The notes under the pieces were generated by a model, which saw only the letters and a list, made by a program, of their open reading frames with translations, was not told the origin of the DNA and searched no databases. A stretch of DNA of 64,000 nt from an uncultured Lachnospiraceae bacterium (lineage in GTDB: Bacteria; Bacillota; Clostridia; Lachnospirales; Lachnospiraceae), in assembly GCA_910584915.1 (NCBI GenBank), contig CAJUDM010000022.1:16240-80239 (forward strand). Reading direction: 5' to 3'. A program made the position numbers and the translations under genes. Below, piece after piece: positions 25,744 to 35,478 of this stretch (positions within the stretch are counted from its first letter, which is position 1; each line of letters starts with the position of its first letter).

Positions 25744-26379
25744 ATGAACCAACAATACAAATTTATCAATGCCCCGCTGCCATATGCCTACGACGCCATG
25801 GAGCCCTATATCGACGAAACGACCATGTGGCTGCACCACAACAAACATTTACAGGCCTATATCGATAACTTAAACGATATACTCTGCAAATATCCTGCCC
25901 TCCAGAACTGGACGTTAGAGCAGCTCATCCTGAACGTGCCGAGCCTGCCGGAAGAGATCCGGACTCCGGTCAGGCATAACGCGGGCGGTGTCTTTAACCA
26001 CCGGTTTTACTTTTCATGTCTCGCAAACCCGGCTTCCCCGCACCCCGAGGGCGCGCTGTGCGAAGCCATCGAAAAGGAGTTCGGCAGTTTCAAATCCTTC
26101 CGGGACTGCCTGAAAGAGGCGGCTTTATCTGTATTCGGCTCCGGCTATGCGTGGCTTGTGGTCAACGCCGCCGGAAAGCTGTGCATCACCACGACAAAGA
26201 ATCAGGATACGCCTCTGCCCCTTAACATGCTGCCCGTTTTAAACATCGATGTCTGGGAACACGCATACTATCTGAAGCACTACAATCTGAGGGCGGATTA
26301 TATAGACGACTGGTTCCATGTCGTAAACTGGAAGCAGGCGGACAAAAACTATGCGGACTGTTTCCGCATGGCGTATTAA
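25744..26379 (+). CDS. sodA: Iron/manganese superoxide dismutase
   Basis: Converts superoxide to peroxide and oxygen. 211 residues with all four metal ligands in context: WLHHNKHLQAYIDNLN near 30, HNAGGVFNHRFYF near 79-91, NIDVWEHAYYLKHYNLRADYIDDW near 168-190 (Asp and His). Fe versus Mn specificity cannot be decided from the sequence. Somewhat divergent at the ends (starts NQQYKFINAPLPYAYDAMEP). It is the only plus-strand core-type gene here and is convergent with recJ, whose stop lies 2 nt away. Confidence 0.92.
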   Translation: MNQQYKFINAPLPYAYDAMEPYIDETTMWLHHNKHLQAYIDNLNDILCKYPALQNWTLEQLILNVPSLPEEIRTPVRHNAGGVFNHRFYFSCLANPASPHPEGALCEAIEKEFGSFKSFRDCLKEAALSVFGSGYAWLVVNAAGKLCITTTKNQDTPLPLNMLPVLNIDVWEHAYYLKHYNLRADYIDDWFHVVNWKQADKNYADCFRMAY

Positions 26380-26381
26380 GC

Positions 26382-28229
26382 TCAGCAGTAATTTGTTATC
26401 ACAAATTCCACTTCCCGCTTTCCTCGAAATTCATTGACGCTCGGATAGTAGGTAATGGTGAGCGGCACACCGGCAGGACCACCGGAAAACAGCCTGCCGG
26501 CATCCGCACCGTACTTGTCAAAAAGGAATGTTTCCAATCCCTCCACATCCCCGAAATAGACTAACGTAAAATGCCTGCCCTCCTTATCCTGCGCGTCAAA
26601 CTTTGCCACATTCCTGTTTTTTCCAAAGATCCGCCCGGAACAAAGCCGCACATCCTTCTGCGCGAACACCGGCTTCTGGTTTCCGGTACCGAACGGTGCA
26701 AGGCGCTCTAACTCCTCTATAAAATCCTCCGAGACATAGGACAGGGGCAGGGCGATATCGATATGTACCTTCGGCACAAAATCCTCCTCGGCAAGGGAAC
26801 AGTTCTCATTCAATCTTCTTCGCAGCTCTCCCAGCCTTTCCTTCGGCAGCGATAACCCTGCCGCCATCTTGTGCCCGCCGAATTTGTCAAACAGATCCTT
26901 GCAGGCGGAGAGCTCCGTGAACATGTCATACCCTTCTATGGAGCGCCCGGAGCCCTTTACGCCTTCCTCCGCATCCGTCAGGACGATCGTCGGTTTGTGA
27001 TACCGCTCCCTGATGCGCCCGGCGATAATACCCGCAAGGCTCTCATGGCAGTCTGGCAGATATACAATCAGTACTTTATCTTTTTGATCGGAGGACAGTT
27101 GCGCCTCTTCATCCGGCAGTTTCACTCCACGCTTTCCATCCGCAGTCTCCCTCTCCGGCAGATTTCTCTCCCGCTCTTCCTCCGCAGTCTCCCGCTCCAG
27201 CAGCTTTACCGCCTGCTTCACGCCCGCTTCCGTCATCTCCTTGCGGCTGTCGTTCAGATTTTTCAGTTCCGCCGCCATCGGCACTGCCTTTTTGTAATCC
27301 TCCTCCAGCCAGAGGTTTAAAGAAAGCGCCGCGCTCTCCAGCCTACCCGAGGCATTGATGCAGGGGCCTAAAATGAAGCCGATATGATAGGCATCCAGCT
27401 TCTCCCGCTCCAGCTTATTGACTTCGATCAGCGCCCGCAGCCCGGGGTGGGATGTGCGCCGTATCCGCTTTAACCCCTCCCTGACAATAATGCGGTTCTC
27501 ATCCTTCAATTCCATCACATCGCCCACCGTGGCAAACGCCGCGGGCTCCAGAAGGGCATCCAGAAGCGCCCCGTCCGTCCCCAGCGCCTGCGCCAGCTTA
27601 TAGGCGACCACCGCACCGCAGATTCCCGGAAACGGATACGTCTCCCCCGGCTGTTTCGGGTCAACCACCGCCTCCGCCGGCGGCAGATGATAAGTCTTTT
27701 CCCCGCCCGGCATATCCTCCGTGAAAGGCACTTCATGGTGGTCTGTCACAACGACTTGCATCCCCAGCCCGTTTGCCAGTTCTATCTGGGGCGCCGCCGC
27801 AATGCCGTTATCACAGGTGACGATCAGCTCTACCCCGTCATCCGCCGCCTGCTCGATCAGATGGTCGTTCAGCCCGTAGCCGTCCTTAATCCGGTGCGGG
27901 ATCGCCATATCCGCATCCGCCCCCAGAGACCGGAAAGAGCGCACCAGAATGCAGGTGGCGCAGACACCGTCTATGTCGTAGTCTCCGATCACCCGTATCC
28001 TTTTGTTCTCCGCAATGGCATCCCGGATAACAGATACCGCACGGTCCATCCCCTTCAGCAGCTTCGGCTCATATAAATCCTCCAAAGTGCCATGCAGATA
28101 CTTCCGGATCTCCTCCTCCCCGCAGACATCCCTGTTGCGGATCAGCCTCGCAAGCACCGGCGATATGCCGAAATCCTGCGCTATCTTGTCAAAATCCGCC
28201 CTTTTTGCCGCCACAAACCAGTTTCCCAT
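26382..28229 (-). CDS. recJ: Single-stranded-DNA-specific exonuclease RecJ
   Basis: 5'-3' ssDNA exonuclease of repair and recombination. 615 residues: DHH domain with VIGDYDIDGVCAT near 79, VTDHHEVP near 160; DHHA1 domain with GGHKMAAGLSL near 450; OB-like C-terminus. A low-complexity insert rich in E and R (about residues 345-372) is encoded by two 42-bp tandem repeats (27112-27195) and is not part of the conserved fold. The start at 28229 leaves a short spacer to the antiporter remnant. Confidence 0.93.
   Translation of the reverse strand: MGNWFVAAKRADFDKIAQDFGISPVLARLIRNRDVCGEEEIRKYLHGTLEDLYEPKLLKGMDRAVSVIRDAIAENKRIRVIGDYDIDGVCATCILVRSFRSLGADADMAIPHRIKDGYGLNDHLIEQAADDGVELIVTCDNGIAAAPQIELANGLGMQVVVTDHHEVPFTEDMPGGEKTYHLPPAEAVVDPKQPGETYPFPGICGAVVAYKLAQALGTDGALLDALLEPAAFATVGDVMELKDENRIIVREGLKRIRRTSHPGLRALIEVNKLEREKLDAYHIGFILGPCINASGRLESAALSLNLWLEEDYKKAVPMAAELKNLNDSRKEMTEAGVKQAVKLLERETAEEERERNLPERETADGKRGVKLPDEEAQLSSDQKDKVLIVYLPDCHESLAGIIAGRIRERYHKPTIVLTDAEEGVKGSGRSIEGYDMFTELSACKDLFDKFGGHKMAAGLSLPKERLGELRRRLNENCSLAEEDFVPKVHIDIALPLSYVSEDFIEELERLAPFGTGNQKPVFAQKDVRLCSGRIFGKNRNVAKFDAQDKEGRHFTLVYFGDVEGLETFLFDKYGADAGRLFSGGPAGVPLTITYYPSVNEFRGKREVEFVITNYC
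27112..27195 (-). repeat. 42-bp tandem repeat inside recJ
   Basis: Two adjacent 42-bp units (27112-27153 and 27154-27195) encode 14-residue copies beginning ERETA. The unit is a multiple of three, so the frame is kept and copy number may vary between strains. Confidence 0.7.
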
Positions 28230-28283
28230 CCCTCTCCCTTCTTTCTTCCAGTTTATATTCTATTATCTTACTTACTGATATGG

Positions 28284-28958
28284 AAAAAACTCAGGCTTTC
28301 CGGAAAAGCCCTCGTCATCACAACCCTGGCGCAGTCCCTCGGCACCTTTGCGGTTGTCTCCCTCGCCTTCGGCGTTCTCTTTGCCGTGACAAAGATACCG
28401 GTCTACCTCGCCTTTGCCTTCGGCGGCATCACAATCACCATGATAACCGGGCTGATCCTGAACACCTGCTTTCTTTCCGGTATTACGCTCAACTATATGT
28501 TGATGGGCGTTTCCTTTTCAGCTACGTTCTCCAATATAGCCACAACGGAACAGTTGGATCAGGTAAACCGCTGCTTTGCCCCCATCCTCGGCATAGCCCT
28601 GCTCGCGGCTATCGTCGACCTCGGCGCCCCTTTAGATTACCATCTGATCCTCAGAGCCGGCTTATATACGTTCCTTTATATCGCGGCAAGGGCCTTCGGA
28701 AAATATTTCGGCGCAAGATGTGGCGCAAAGTTCACCTACATGCCCGACACCGTGCGCAAATATCTCGGCCTTACACTGCTGCCCCACTCCGGCGTCTCGC
28801 TTGTGTTTACCGGTATCATCTGTTCGACGCTTTCTTCCGCTCCGGAACTCGTGCAGATCGTACAGGGCACTATTGCCGCCGCCGCGATCATCAACGAATT
28901 TATCGCTGTCATCGTCGCAAAAAAAGGATTTGAACTTGCCGGTGAAATCAAGCCATAA
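28284..28958 (+). pseudogene. Remnant of a cation:proton antiporter
   Basis: An open frame reading LSGKALVITTLAQSLGTFA at its start and LTLLPHSGVSLVFTGI near its end resembles the middle and C-terminal membrane segments of Na+/H+ antiporters of the CPA type. The N-terminal third is missing: upstream codons run into the 5' end of recJ on the other strand and look non-coding. A central piece (after AFAFGGI) may also be deleted. No start codon with a ribosome site fits. I judge it a decayed gene, although the frame itself is intact. Confidence 0.6.
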
Positions 28959-28970
28959 CCTTTTGCCTGT

Positions 28971-29729
28971 TTATTCACAGTAAATTTCAATAAGGCGGTT
29001 TCTCTTTTCCCGATCCAGTTTGTACTGGCAGTCAAAAAATTCATCATAACTGCCATACTTATCTTTCACGGAATCGATGGTCAGCCGGATAAAATCTTCC
29101 TGAACCCCCAGCAGAGGTTCACACATCCGCCTGTACTCATCAGGAATATTCAACTGTCCGGCAAGATCATCGATTCCCCGCTTCAGGTATTCATTGGACA
29201 GCAGGTATTCTCCGACGGCGTCCTCCTCATCCATGCCGAGCGCCATCATGACCAGAAACCCCGCAACTCCCGTCCTGTCCTTTCCGGCTGTACAGTGAAA
29301 ATAAATATGTCCGTCATTTTTTAAAAGCAGTTCAAACAATCTTTGATATGCCGGATTGTCGAACGCCATGGCCTTATATCCCTCTTTCAAATATCCGAGA
29401 ATATATTGAAACTGCTCCGGGTCCATTTTGTTCTTTATTATCTCTTCAAAGTTAAAGCCATTGTCATCATGTTTTTGCCCCCTGAGCGCACTGATCTGCT
29501 CATACTCCGCCATATGAAACGGATGATCCTTCGCCATTTCGGTCTCTTTTTCATCCCTGAAATCAAGAATATGCCTGACTGCCAATGTATTTTCAAAGTA
29601 GTCCGCCTCCTCCTGCGTCATGCGGTCCAGGGCGCCTCCGCGAAAAATCATATTTTTTTTCATCACTTTGCCGTCACGGTTCTTATAACCGCTGATATCT
29701 CTGAAATTACGTATATTCATACCTGTCAC
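28971..29729 (-). CDS. Tyrosine-specific protein phosphatase (DSP-like)
   Basis: 252 residues. Catalytic P-loop HCTAGKDRTGVAGF near residue 144-157 (C-x5-R with Asp after Lys), the form found in bacterial tyrosine/phosphoinositide phosphatases such as LipA/MptpB. N-terminal NIRNFRDISGYKNRDGKVMK is the usual start of this family. C-terminal helical part with YGSYDEFF. Substrate unknown. Stand-alone gene. Confidence 0.9.
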   Translation of the reverse strand: MTGMNIRNFRDISGYKNRDGKVMKKNMIFRGGALDRMTQEEADYFENTLAVRHILDFRDEKETEMAKDHPFHMAEYEQISALRGQKHDDNGFNFEEIIKNKMDPEQFQYILGYLKEGYKAMAFDNPAYQRLFELLLKNDGHIYFHCTAGKDRTGVAGFLVMMALGMDEEDAVGEYLLSNEYLKRGIDDLAGQLNIPDEYRRMCEPLLGVQEDFIRLTIDSVKDKYGSYDEFFDCQYKLDREKRNRLIEIYCE

Positions 29730-29829
29730 TCCTCAATCTGCCTGCGGCATCAAAAACAAAAAGCAGGGTCCATCCGCCATAGTGATGAACCCCGCCAAAC
29801 CGATATCCGGCTTCTTACATCGCCATTGA

Positions 29830-31995
29830 TCACGCCTCTTCCTTCTGCCTGATCTTCGTCCGCAGCACATACCACAGCGCGCCTGTGATGCATACCGATG
29901 AGTAGGTGCCGCAGAGGATACCCGCCATCAGCGGCAGGGCAAACTCACGGATGCTCGACACGCCGAATACATAGAGCGCCGCCACCATGATGAACGTGGT
30001 CAGGGATGTGAAGATACTTCTCGAGAGCGTCTGTGTGATGGAGTGGTTCACCATCTCCTGCAGATCATCCTTTCTCGTCATCACGCGCATATTCTCACGT
30101 ACGCGGTCAAAGATAACGATCGTCGCGTTGATAGAGTAACCTACGATGGTCAGCATGCAGGCGATAAATGTGGAGCCCACGGAAACCCTCGTCACCGCAT
30201 AGAACGCCAGCACCACCAGCACATCGTGGATCAGCGCAATCACCGCGCTGGCGCCGAAGCGGATATCCTTAAACCGGAACCAGATATAGAGCAGCATGCA
30301 GACCGTCGCAATGGCAACCGCCACGATCGCATCCATCTGTGCCTCAGAACTGATCGTGGAACTGATGGTCTCCGCCGTGATCGGATATGCGTCGTCCAGC
30401 GTGAAGTTCTCTTCCAGCATCGCATCCAGCGCTTCACGCTCTTCCACGCTCAGCGTCCTGGTCTTAAAGATGACCTGGTTGCCGCCTGCCACTTTCTGTA
30501 CCTGTACATTGGCATCTTTTGTGATCTCCTCGATCCCCGGCACTACCTCGGCATCCAGCCTCTCAATAGAATAGTCCTCCGCGAAGGTCACCGTTGTCTG
30601 GGTACCGCCCATGAAGTCCAGCGAATAATTCAGGGCGCCGTTTCCACTGCCCTTCTGCACGCCCATCACCACAAAACCGGCGAGCACCGCCGCGACGGAA
30701 ATGCCGAAGAATATATGCTTTTTGTCCAAAAATCCGATGGATTTTTTCTCCTTTGCCACGCCGAAGAGTTTGACGGAGTCAAGCCCCAGCCCCATCAGCG
30801 CGTTTAAGATAACGCGGGTGATAAACACCGCCGTAAACATGGACAGGATAATACCGAGCGCCAGCGTCTGCGCAAAGCCTTTGATCGCGCCCGTTCCCCG
30901 AAGTCCCAGCACGATGGCTGCGATCAGTGTTGTGATATTGCCGTCAATGATAGCGGACAGCGCCTTGTTAAAACCGATCTTGACAGAGGAAGCCACCGTC
31001 TTTCCGGTAGCCAGTTCCTCGCGGATCCTGGCAAAAATGATCACGTTCGCGTCAACCGCCATACCGATGCCGAGGATGATACCTGCGATACCGGGCAGAG
31101 TCAGCGTGATATTGAAAGATCCTAACAGGATCACCACCAGTTCCACATACATCAGAAGCGCCAGCACCGCCGCTAATCCGGGCAGGAAATAAACCGCTAT
31201 CATAAACACCGCAATGATGGCAAAACCCACCGCGCCGGCAATCAGCGCCGTTCTGATGGCATCCGAGCCGAGCTGTGCGCCCACCACGTTGCTTCTGAGT
31301 TCTTCCAGTGTCAGCGTTAGTCCGCCGATCCTGATCGTGGATGCCAGGTTCTGCGCCGCCTCGATGGATTCCATGTTGGTGATCACGCAGTTACCGTCCG
31401 TGATCTGCTGCTGCACTGTCGGATAGCTGATGATCTGGTTGTCGTACACGATAAAGATCGGATCGTGGTTCGGCGCTGCCGCTCCGGTCGCCTCGGAAAA
31501 TTTCTTCGCCCCTTCGTCCGTCAGCGTCAGGCGCACCTGATAATCGGTGTTGCCCATATCGTTCTGACTGCTCGCCGCCTGGGCATCCACCACATCGGTT
31601 CCCTCTAAGACCAGTTCTCCGTTCACATCATAAAACTCCAGGGAACCGGGACGTCCCAGTTCAGCGAGGATCTCGTTGGCGTCATCCACGCCGGGGATCT
31701 CGATGCTGATCCGATCGCTCCCCTCCTGATAGACCTGCGCCTCCGTGCTGTAACCCTCCACACGCTTCTGCAGTTTGTAGATCGTGTCGCTCATATCCGC
31801 GGCACTGGGATCTTCCTCGCCCACCACCTGATAGGTGATGCTGACACCGCCTTCCAGATCAAGTCCCAGCTTGATATCGCTGCCGGAACCCGATTTCGTC
31901 TCACCCCAGCCATATGCTGCCGTATATCCGAACAGCGCCAAAAGCGCTATCAGAATGACCAGTACTATGGCTGATTTTGTTTTGCTCTGTTTCAT
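29830..31995 (-). CDS. secDF: Protein translocase SecDF fusion
   Basis: Proton-driven accessory of the Sec translocon, SecD and SecF in one chain. 721 residues from ATG 31995 (AAGGAG 8 nt upstream); the frame is open to 32085 without support. SecD part about 1-425: signal-anchor near 8-25, DIKLGLDLEGGVSITYQV near 40, RIGGLTLTLEEL near 245, membrane bundle from about 265 with GIGMAVDANVIIFARIREEL. SecF part from about 450 with the DFMGGTQTTVTF motif near 515 and a second bundle with GYSINATIVIFDRVREN. Downstream of scfA-scfB, the usual position. Confidence 0.94.
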   Translation of the reverse strand: MKQSKTKSAIVLVILIALLALFGYTAAYGWGETKSGSGSDIKLGLDLEGGVSITYQVVGEEDPSAADMSDTIYKLQKRVEGYSTEAQVYQEGSDRISIEIPGVDDANEILAELGRPGSLEFYDVNGELVLEGTDVVDAQAASSQNDMGNTDYQVRLTLTDEGAKKFSEATGAAAPNHDPIFIVYDNQIISYPTVQQQITDGNCVITNMESIEAAQNLASTIRIGGLTLTLEELRSNVVGAQLGSDAIRTALIAGAVGFAIIAVFMIAVYFLPGLAAVLALLMYVELVVILLGSFNITLTLPGIAGIILGIGMAVDANVIIFARIREELATGKTVASSVKIGFNKALSAIIDGNITTLIAAIVLGLRGTGAIKGFAQTLALGIILSMFTAVFITRVILNALMGLGLDSVKLFGVAKEKKSIGFLDKKHIFFGISVAAVLAGFVVMGVQKGSGNGALNYSLDFMGGTQTTVTFAEDYSIERLDAEVVPGIEEITKDANVQVQKVAGGNQVIFKTRTLSVEEREALDAMLEENFTLDDAYPITAETISSTISSEAQMDAIVAVAIATVCMLLYIWFRFKDIRFGASAVIALIHDVLVVLAFYAVTRVSVGSTFIACMLTIVGYSINATIVIFDRVRENMRVMTRKDDLQEMVNHSITQTLSRSIFTSLTTFIMVAALYVFGVSSIREFALPLMAGILCGTYSSVCITGALWYVLRTKIRQKEEA

Positions 31996-32039
31996 TGCTT
32001 TTTTCTCCTTATTTATCGCATTTATCCGATACTTCCTAT

Positions 32040-32150
32040 ATTTTGTAGCGGGAACCGCTGCAAATCGTAGCGGGAACCAACACAATTTATTTCATAAATT
32101 GTGTTGTAGCGAATAACTCCACCTGACGGTGTAGTTATTCTTTATTCCGC
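32040..32150. repeat. Hairpin-rich spacer between scfB and secDF
   Basis: Contains a perfect inverted repeat ACACAATTTAT-TTC-ATAAATTGTGT (about 32080-32105), a second hairpin AATAACT(A)CACC/GGTGGAGTTATT (about 32112-32142) directly after the scfB stop, and two direct copies of GTAGCGGGAACC. The second hairpin may partially terminate scfB transcription. Confidence 0.5.
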
Positions 32151-33569
32151 CCCGGCGGCTTTCAACATGATCGCGCACTCAATCCGTTTTCTCTGCAGTT
32201 CACAGCCAATCTCGTAAACGTCCGTGATACTCCTGTGGAAATTCCAGGAGTTCGCCGCACAGCCGCCGCTGCAGTAAAATTTTGCGAAACAGTCCCTGCA
32301 TGTTTCTTTCGCATAGACATTGCACTCTTTAAACTCGTCCCTGATATCCGTGCGGATTATGCCTTCATCCACATTTCCCATCAGAAACTCCTCCTGCCCC
32401 ACGAACTGATGGCAGGGGTAAAAATCCCCCCAGGGCGTCACCGCCAGGTACTCCGTGCCGCTGCCGCAGCCCGAGAGCCGCTTTGCCACACAGGGACCGC
32501 CCTCCAGATCTATCATAAAATGGAAAAAGTTGAAACCCTTTCCTTCTCTCCGGCGGCATAACATCTCCTTCGCCAACTTATCGTACTCCTCGAGAAGCAC
32601 CGGAATGTCTTCCATGTGGAGCGCATAGTCTTCCATCTTATCAGCCACCACCGGCTCCACGGATATCTGTTCAAAACCGAGATCCGCCAGATGGAGCACA
32701 TCCTGCGCAAAATCCAGATTGTTCCTCGTGAATGTCCCCCGGACATAATAGTTCATCTGGTTCCGGCTCTTTGCGGCTTTCTGAAACTTCGGCACGACCA
32801 TATCATAACTGCCCTGCCCGCCCCGGAAGGGACGCATCAGGTCATGGATCTCTTTCCTCCCGTCGATGGAAAGCACGATGTTTCCCATCTCCTTATTGCA
32901 GAATTCCAGCATCTCATCATTCAGCAGCACGCCGTTTGTCGTCAGCGTAAAGCGGAACTTTTTGTGAAAGGGTTCCTCGAGGCTTCTGCCGTATGCCACC
33001 AGGTCCTTCACCACCTGCCAGTTTAAGAGCGGCTCTCCGCCGAAAAAGTCCACCTCCAGATTCACCCGATTTCCGGAGTTTGCCACCAGAAAATCCAGCG
33101 CTTTCTTTCCCACCTCGAAGGGCATCAGCGCCCGCCTGCCGTGGTATTCTCCCTCCTCCGCAAAACAGTATTTGCAGGCGAGGTTGCAGTCGTGGGCGAT
33201 ATGCAGACAGAGCGCCTTCACCACAGTCTGCCTGTTCTTAAAATCAAAGATATAATTCTCGTAGATATCCTCCGTGTAGAGCTGCCCTGCCTGCGCCAGC
33301 GCAAACAGTTCTTCTGCGACCTCGCGCTTTTCCTCTTCCGGCGCGGAAAGTTCCCGCAGCGCTGTCACAGCCTCCTCGAGAAACGCCTCCGGAATGCCAG
33401 CCTCCTTCTCCGCCGGGGAGGCATTCTCCTTCGCGTTTTCCCTCCATCTCTCCCAGACGGGCTCAAGCAGCGGCACGGCCTGATAACAGAGCTCGTCCAT
33501 CACATGGACACTGCCGCTGTTCACATCCAGGACGATCGGATATCCGTTATTGATGTACTGATGTATCAT
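32142..33569 (-). CDS. scfB: SCIFF thioether maturase (radical SAM/SPASM)
   Basis: Forms Cys-to-Thr type thioether crosslinks in the SCIFF peptide. 475 residues: N-terminal RiPP-recognition-like part (about 1-105, MIHQYINNGYPIVLDVNSGSVHV), radical SAM motif CNLACKYCFAEEG near 131, FFGGEPLLNW near 178, and SPASM/twitch cysteines in the C-terminal third (CVAKRLSGCGSG, CHQF, CNVYAKETCRDCFAKFYCSGGC). The precursor scfA is 252 nt upstream on the same strand. Confidence 0.94.
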   Translation of the reverse strand: MIHQYINNGYPIVLDVNSGSVHVMDELCYQAVPLLEPVWERWRENAKENASPAEKEAGIPEAFLEEAVTALRELSAPEEEKREVAEELFALAQAGQLYTEDIYENYIFDFKNRQTVVKALCLHIAHDCNLACKYCFAEEGEYHGRRALMPFEVGKKALDFLVANSGNRVNLEVDFFGGEPLLNWQVVKDLVAYGRSLEEPFHKKFRFTLTTNGVLLNDEMLEFCNKEMGNIVLSIDGRKEIHDLMRPFRGGQGSYDMVVPKFQKAAKSRNQMNYYVRGTFTRNNLDFAQDVLHLADLGFEQISVEPVVADKMEDYALHMEDIPVLLEEYDKLAKEMLCRRREGKGFNFFHFMIDLEGGPCVAKRLSGCGSGTEYLAVTPWGDFYPCHQFVGQEEFLMGNVDEGIIRTDIRDEFKECNVYAKETCRDCFAKFYCSGGCAANSWNFHRSITDVYEIGCELQRKRIECAIMLKAAGAE

Positions 33570-33770
33570 ACAAAATCGTCAACCTTTCCACACCCTGCAA
33601 ATCCCATGCAGGCAAAAATACTATTTTATCTGTCGTATCTGCCCGCATACTTTCGACATACAGGTACTTTATGCCATATACCGGCAAATATACAGACTCG
33701 CACGGTGCCTTATATCATATGCCTGCACAACATACAGGGCTGTATCAGTTCTACCGCCCCACATCACAAA

Positions 33771-33796
33771 GAAGCAGCGAGATCTCCCGCTGCTTA
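33771..33796 (-). terminator. Hairpin downstream of scfA
   Basis: AAGCAGCG/CGCTGCTT stem with an 8-10-nt loop, followed by CTTTG on the minus strand, 25 nt after the scfA stop. A weak terminator or attenuator would let the peptide be made in excess over its maturase. Confidence 0.55.
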
Positions 33797-33820
33797 TTCT
33801 CTCCGATTCCTATGCAGTGC

Positions 33821-33967
33821 CTATTTCTGAACCTGTTCACAACTCTGATTACCAACCGTACAGGATGTCTTACATGCTGACTGGCAGGATGTCTGGCACT
33901 CGCCGCAGCCGCCTTTCTTCATGGATTCCTTTAAATCTCTGGTTGTCAATGTTTTAATATGTTTCAT
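33821..33967 (-). CDS. scfA: SCIFF ranthipeptide precursor
   Basis: 48 residues with six cysteines at 21, 24, 28, 32, 36 and 43, i.e. the six-cysteines-in-forty-five pattern. The leader MKHIKTLTTRDLKESMKKGG is almost invariant across Clostridia. ATG 33967 follows GGTAGGAGG. The peptide is processed by ScfB, encoded next on the same strand; its biological role is still debated (quorum-type signalling has been proposed). The gene is too short for routine open-frame calling. Confidence 0.93.
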   Translation of the reverse strand: MKHIKTLTTRDLKESMKKGGCGECQTSCQSACKTSCTVGNQSCEQVQK

Positions 33968-34036
33968 AACAGGACCTCCTACCTTATCTTATCGACTTTC
34001 CACCGGCATCCGTCTTTAACGGACACATCTTTTAGG

Positions 34037-34065
34037 AGTATAGCATAAAAAAGCAGTGATGAAAA
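34037..34065 (-). promoter_or_regulatory. Predicted promoter of scfA
   Basis: Minus-strand TTTTCA (34065-34060), 17-nt spacer, TATACT (34042-34037). The -10 is perfect-like; the -35 is weak. The resulting leader is about 65 nt. Confidence 0.5.
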
Positions 34066-34173
34066 GAGGGAATCTGAATTTTTCACGGATTTTGTTTTGT
34101 CTCACAGTCCGGTCACAGAGACTGCCATGACCGAACTGCTACCGCATTTATCGAAAAAAGTTCGGAGAGAAAA

Positions 34174-35478
34174 TTACTTCACCGCCTCAAACGCCGCATC
34201 CAGCGCTGCGATCAGATCCTCCGCCTTCTCTATCCCTACGGAAAGACGGATCGTATTTTCCCTGATCCCCTGCTCTTCCAGTTCCTCTTTTGTGCACTGG
34301 CTGTGCGTGGTTGTCGCCGGGTGGATCACAAGGGATTTCACATCAGCCACGTTGGCAAGCAGGGAGAAGATCGCCAGATTGTCAATGAACGTCTGTGCCG
34401 TTTTCGCATCCCCTCTTATCTCGAAGGTAAAGATGGAACCGCCGCCGTTCGGCAGATATTTCTCGTACAGATCATGCGTCGGCTCGCCGGGCAGGGACGG
34501 GTGATGCACCGCCTCCACCTGCGGGTGTTTCGATAAATATTCCACGATCCTCAACGCATTGCTGACATGTCTCTCCACCCGGAGGGACAATGTCTCAAGC
34601 CCCTGCAAAAACAGGAATGCATGGAACGGCGACAGGGTTGCCCCGGTATCTCTGAGTATCACTGCGCGAATATAGGTGACAAACGCCGCCGCCCCCGCCG
34701 CGTCGGTGAAAGATACGCCGTGATAGCTGGGATTTGCCTCGGAGATCCAGGGATATTTCCCCGCCGCTTTCCAGTCAAACCTGCCGCTGTCAATGATCAC
34801 CCCTCCGATGGCGGTCCCATGGCCGCCGATAAATTTCGTGGCGGAATGGATGACGATATCCGCGCCGTACTCGATCGGACGGATCAGATAGGGCGTGGCG
34901 AAAGTGGAGTCCACCACCAGCGGAATATTGTGTCTGTGCGCCACCTTTGCCAGTTCCTCCAGGTCGATCAGGTTGGAGTTTGGATTGCCCAGCGTCTCCA
35001 CAAAGATCGCCTTTGTGTTTTCCCGGATCGCCGCCTCGAAAGAACCTTCTATATAAGGATCCACAAAGGTGGTGGTCACCTGATTATTCAATGGGAAAGT
35101 ATGCGCCAGGTAATTGTAAGTGCCTCCGTAAATGGTCTTGGAAGCCACGATATGCTCCCCGGCTTTTGCCAGCGCTTGGAACGCGTAGCTGAGCGCCGCA
35201 GCCCCGGAAGCCACCGCCAGCGCCGCCGCTCCGCCCTCCAGCGACGCGATGCGCTGTTCAAATACATCTTCCGTCGGATTGGTCAGTCTCCCGTAAATAT
35301 TTCCCGCATCTTTCAGCCCAAAGCGGTCCGCCGCATGTTTGGAATCGTGAAATACATAGGATGTCGTCGCGTAGATCGGCACTGCCCTCGCATCCGTCAC
35401 CGGATCTGCCTGTTCCTGTCCGATATGTAACTGTCTTGTCTCGAACCCCCAGTTTCTGGAATCTCTGATATCTGCCAT
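34174..35478 (-). CDS. metY: O-acetylhomoserine aminocarboxypropyltransferase / cysteine synthase
   Basis: PLP enzyme making homocysteine from O-acetylhomoserine and sulfide. 434 residues from ATG 35478 (AGGAGG 7 nt upstream); an open frame extends to 35613 but into the leader. Family motifs: NWGFETRQLHIGQEQ at the N-terminus, YGRLTNPT near 60, VASGAAALSYA near 85, VDSTFATPYLIRP near 180 and the PLP lysine in HSATKFIGGHG near 208. No sulfur riboswitch was seen; the predicted leader instead contains the second MITE. Confidence 0.93.
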   Translation of the reverse strand: MADIRDSRNWGFETRQLHIGQEQADPVTDARAVPIYATTSYVFHDSKHAADRFGLKDAGNIYGRLTNPTEDVFEQRIASLEGGAAALAVASGAAALSYAFQALAKAGEHIVASKTIYGGTYNYLAHTFPLNNQVTTTFVDPYIEGSFEAAIRENTKAIFVETLGNPNSNLIDLEELAKVAHRHNIPLVVDSTFATPYLIRPIEYGADIVIHSATKFIGGHGTAIGGVIIDSGRFDWKAAGKYPWISEANPSYHGVSFTDAAGAAAFVTYIRAVILRDTGATLSPFHAFLFLQGLETLSLRVERHVSNALRIVEYLSKHPQVEAVHHPSLPGEPTHDLYEKYLPNGGGSIFTFEIRGDAKTAQTFIDNLAIFSLLANVADVKSLVIHPATTTHSQCTKEELEEQGIRENTIRLSVGIEKAEDLIAALDAAFEAVK

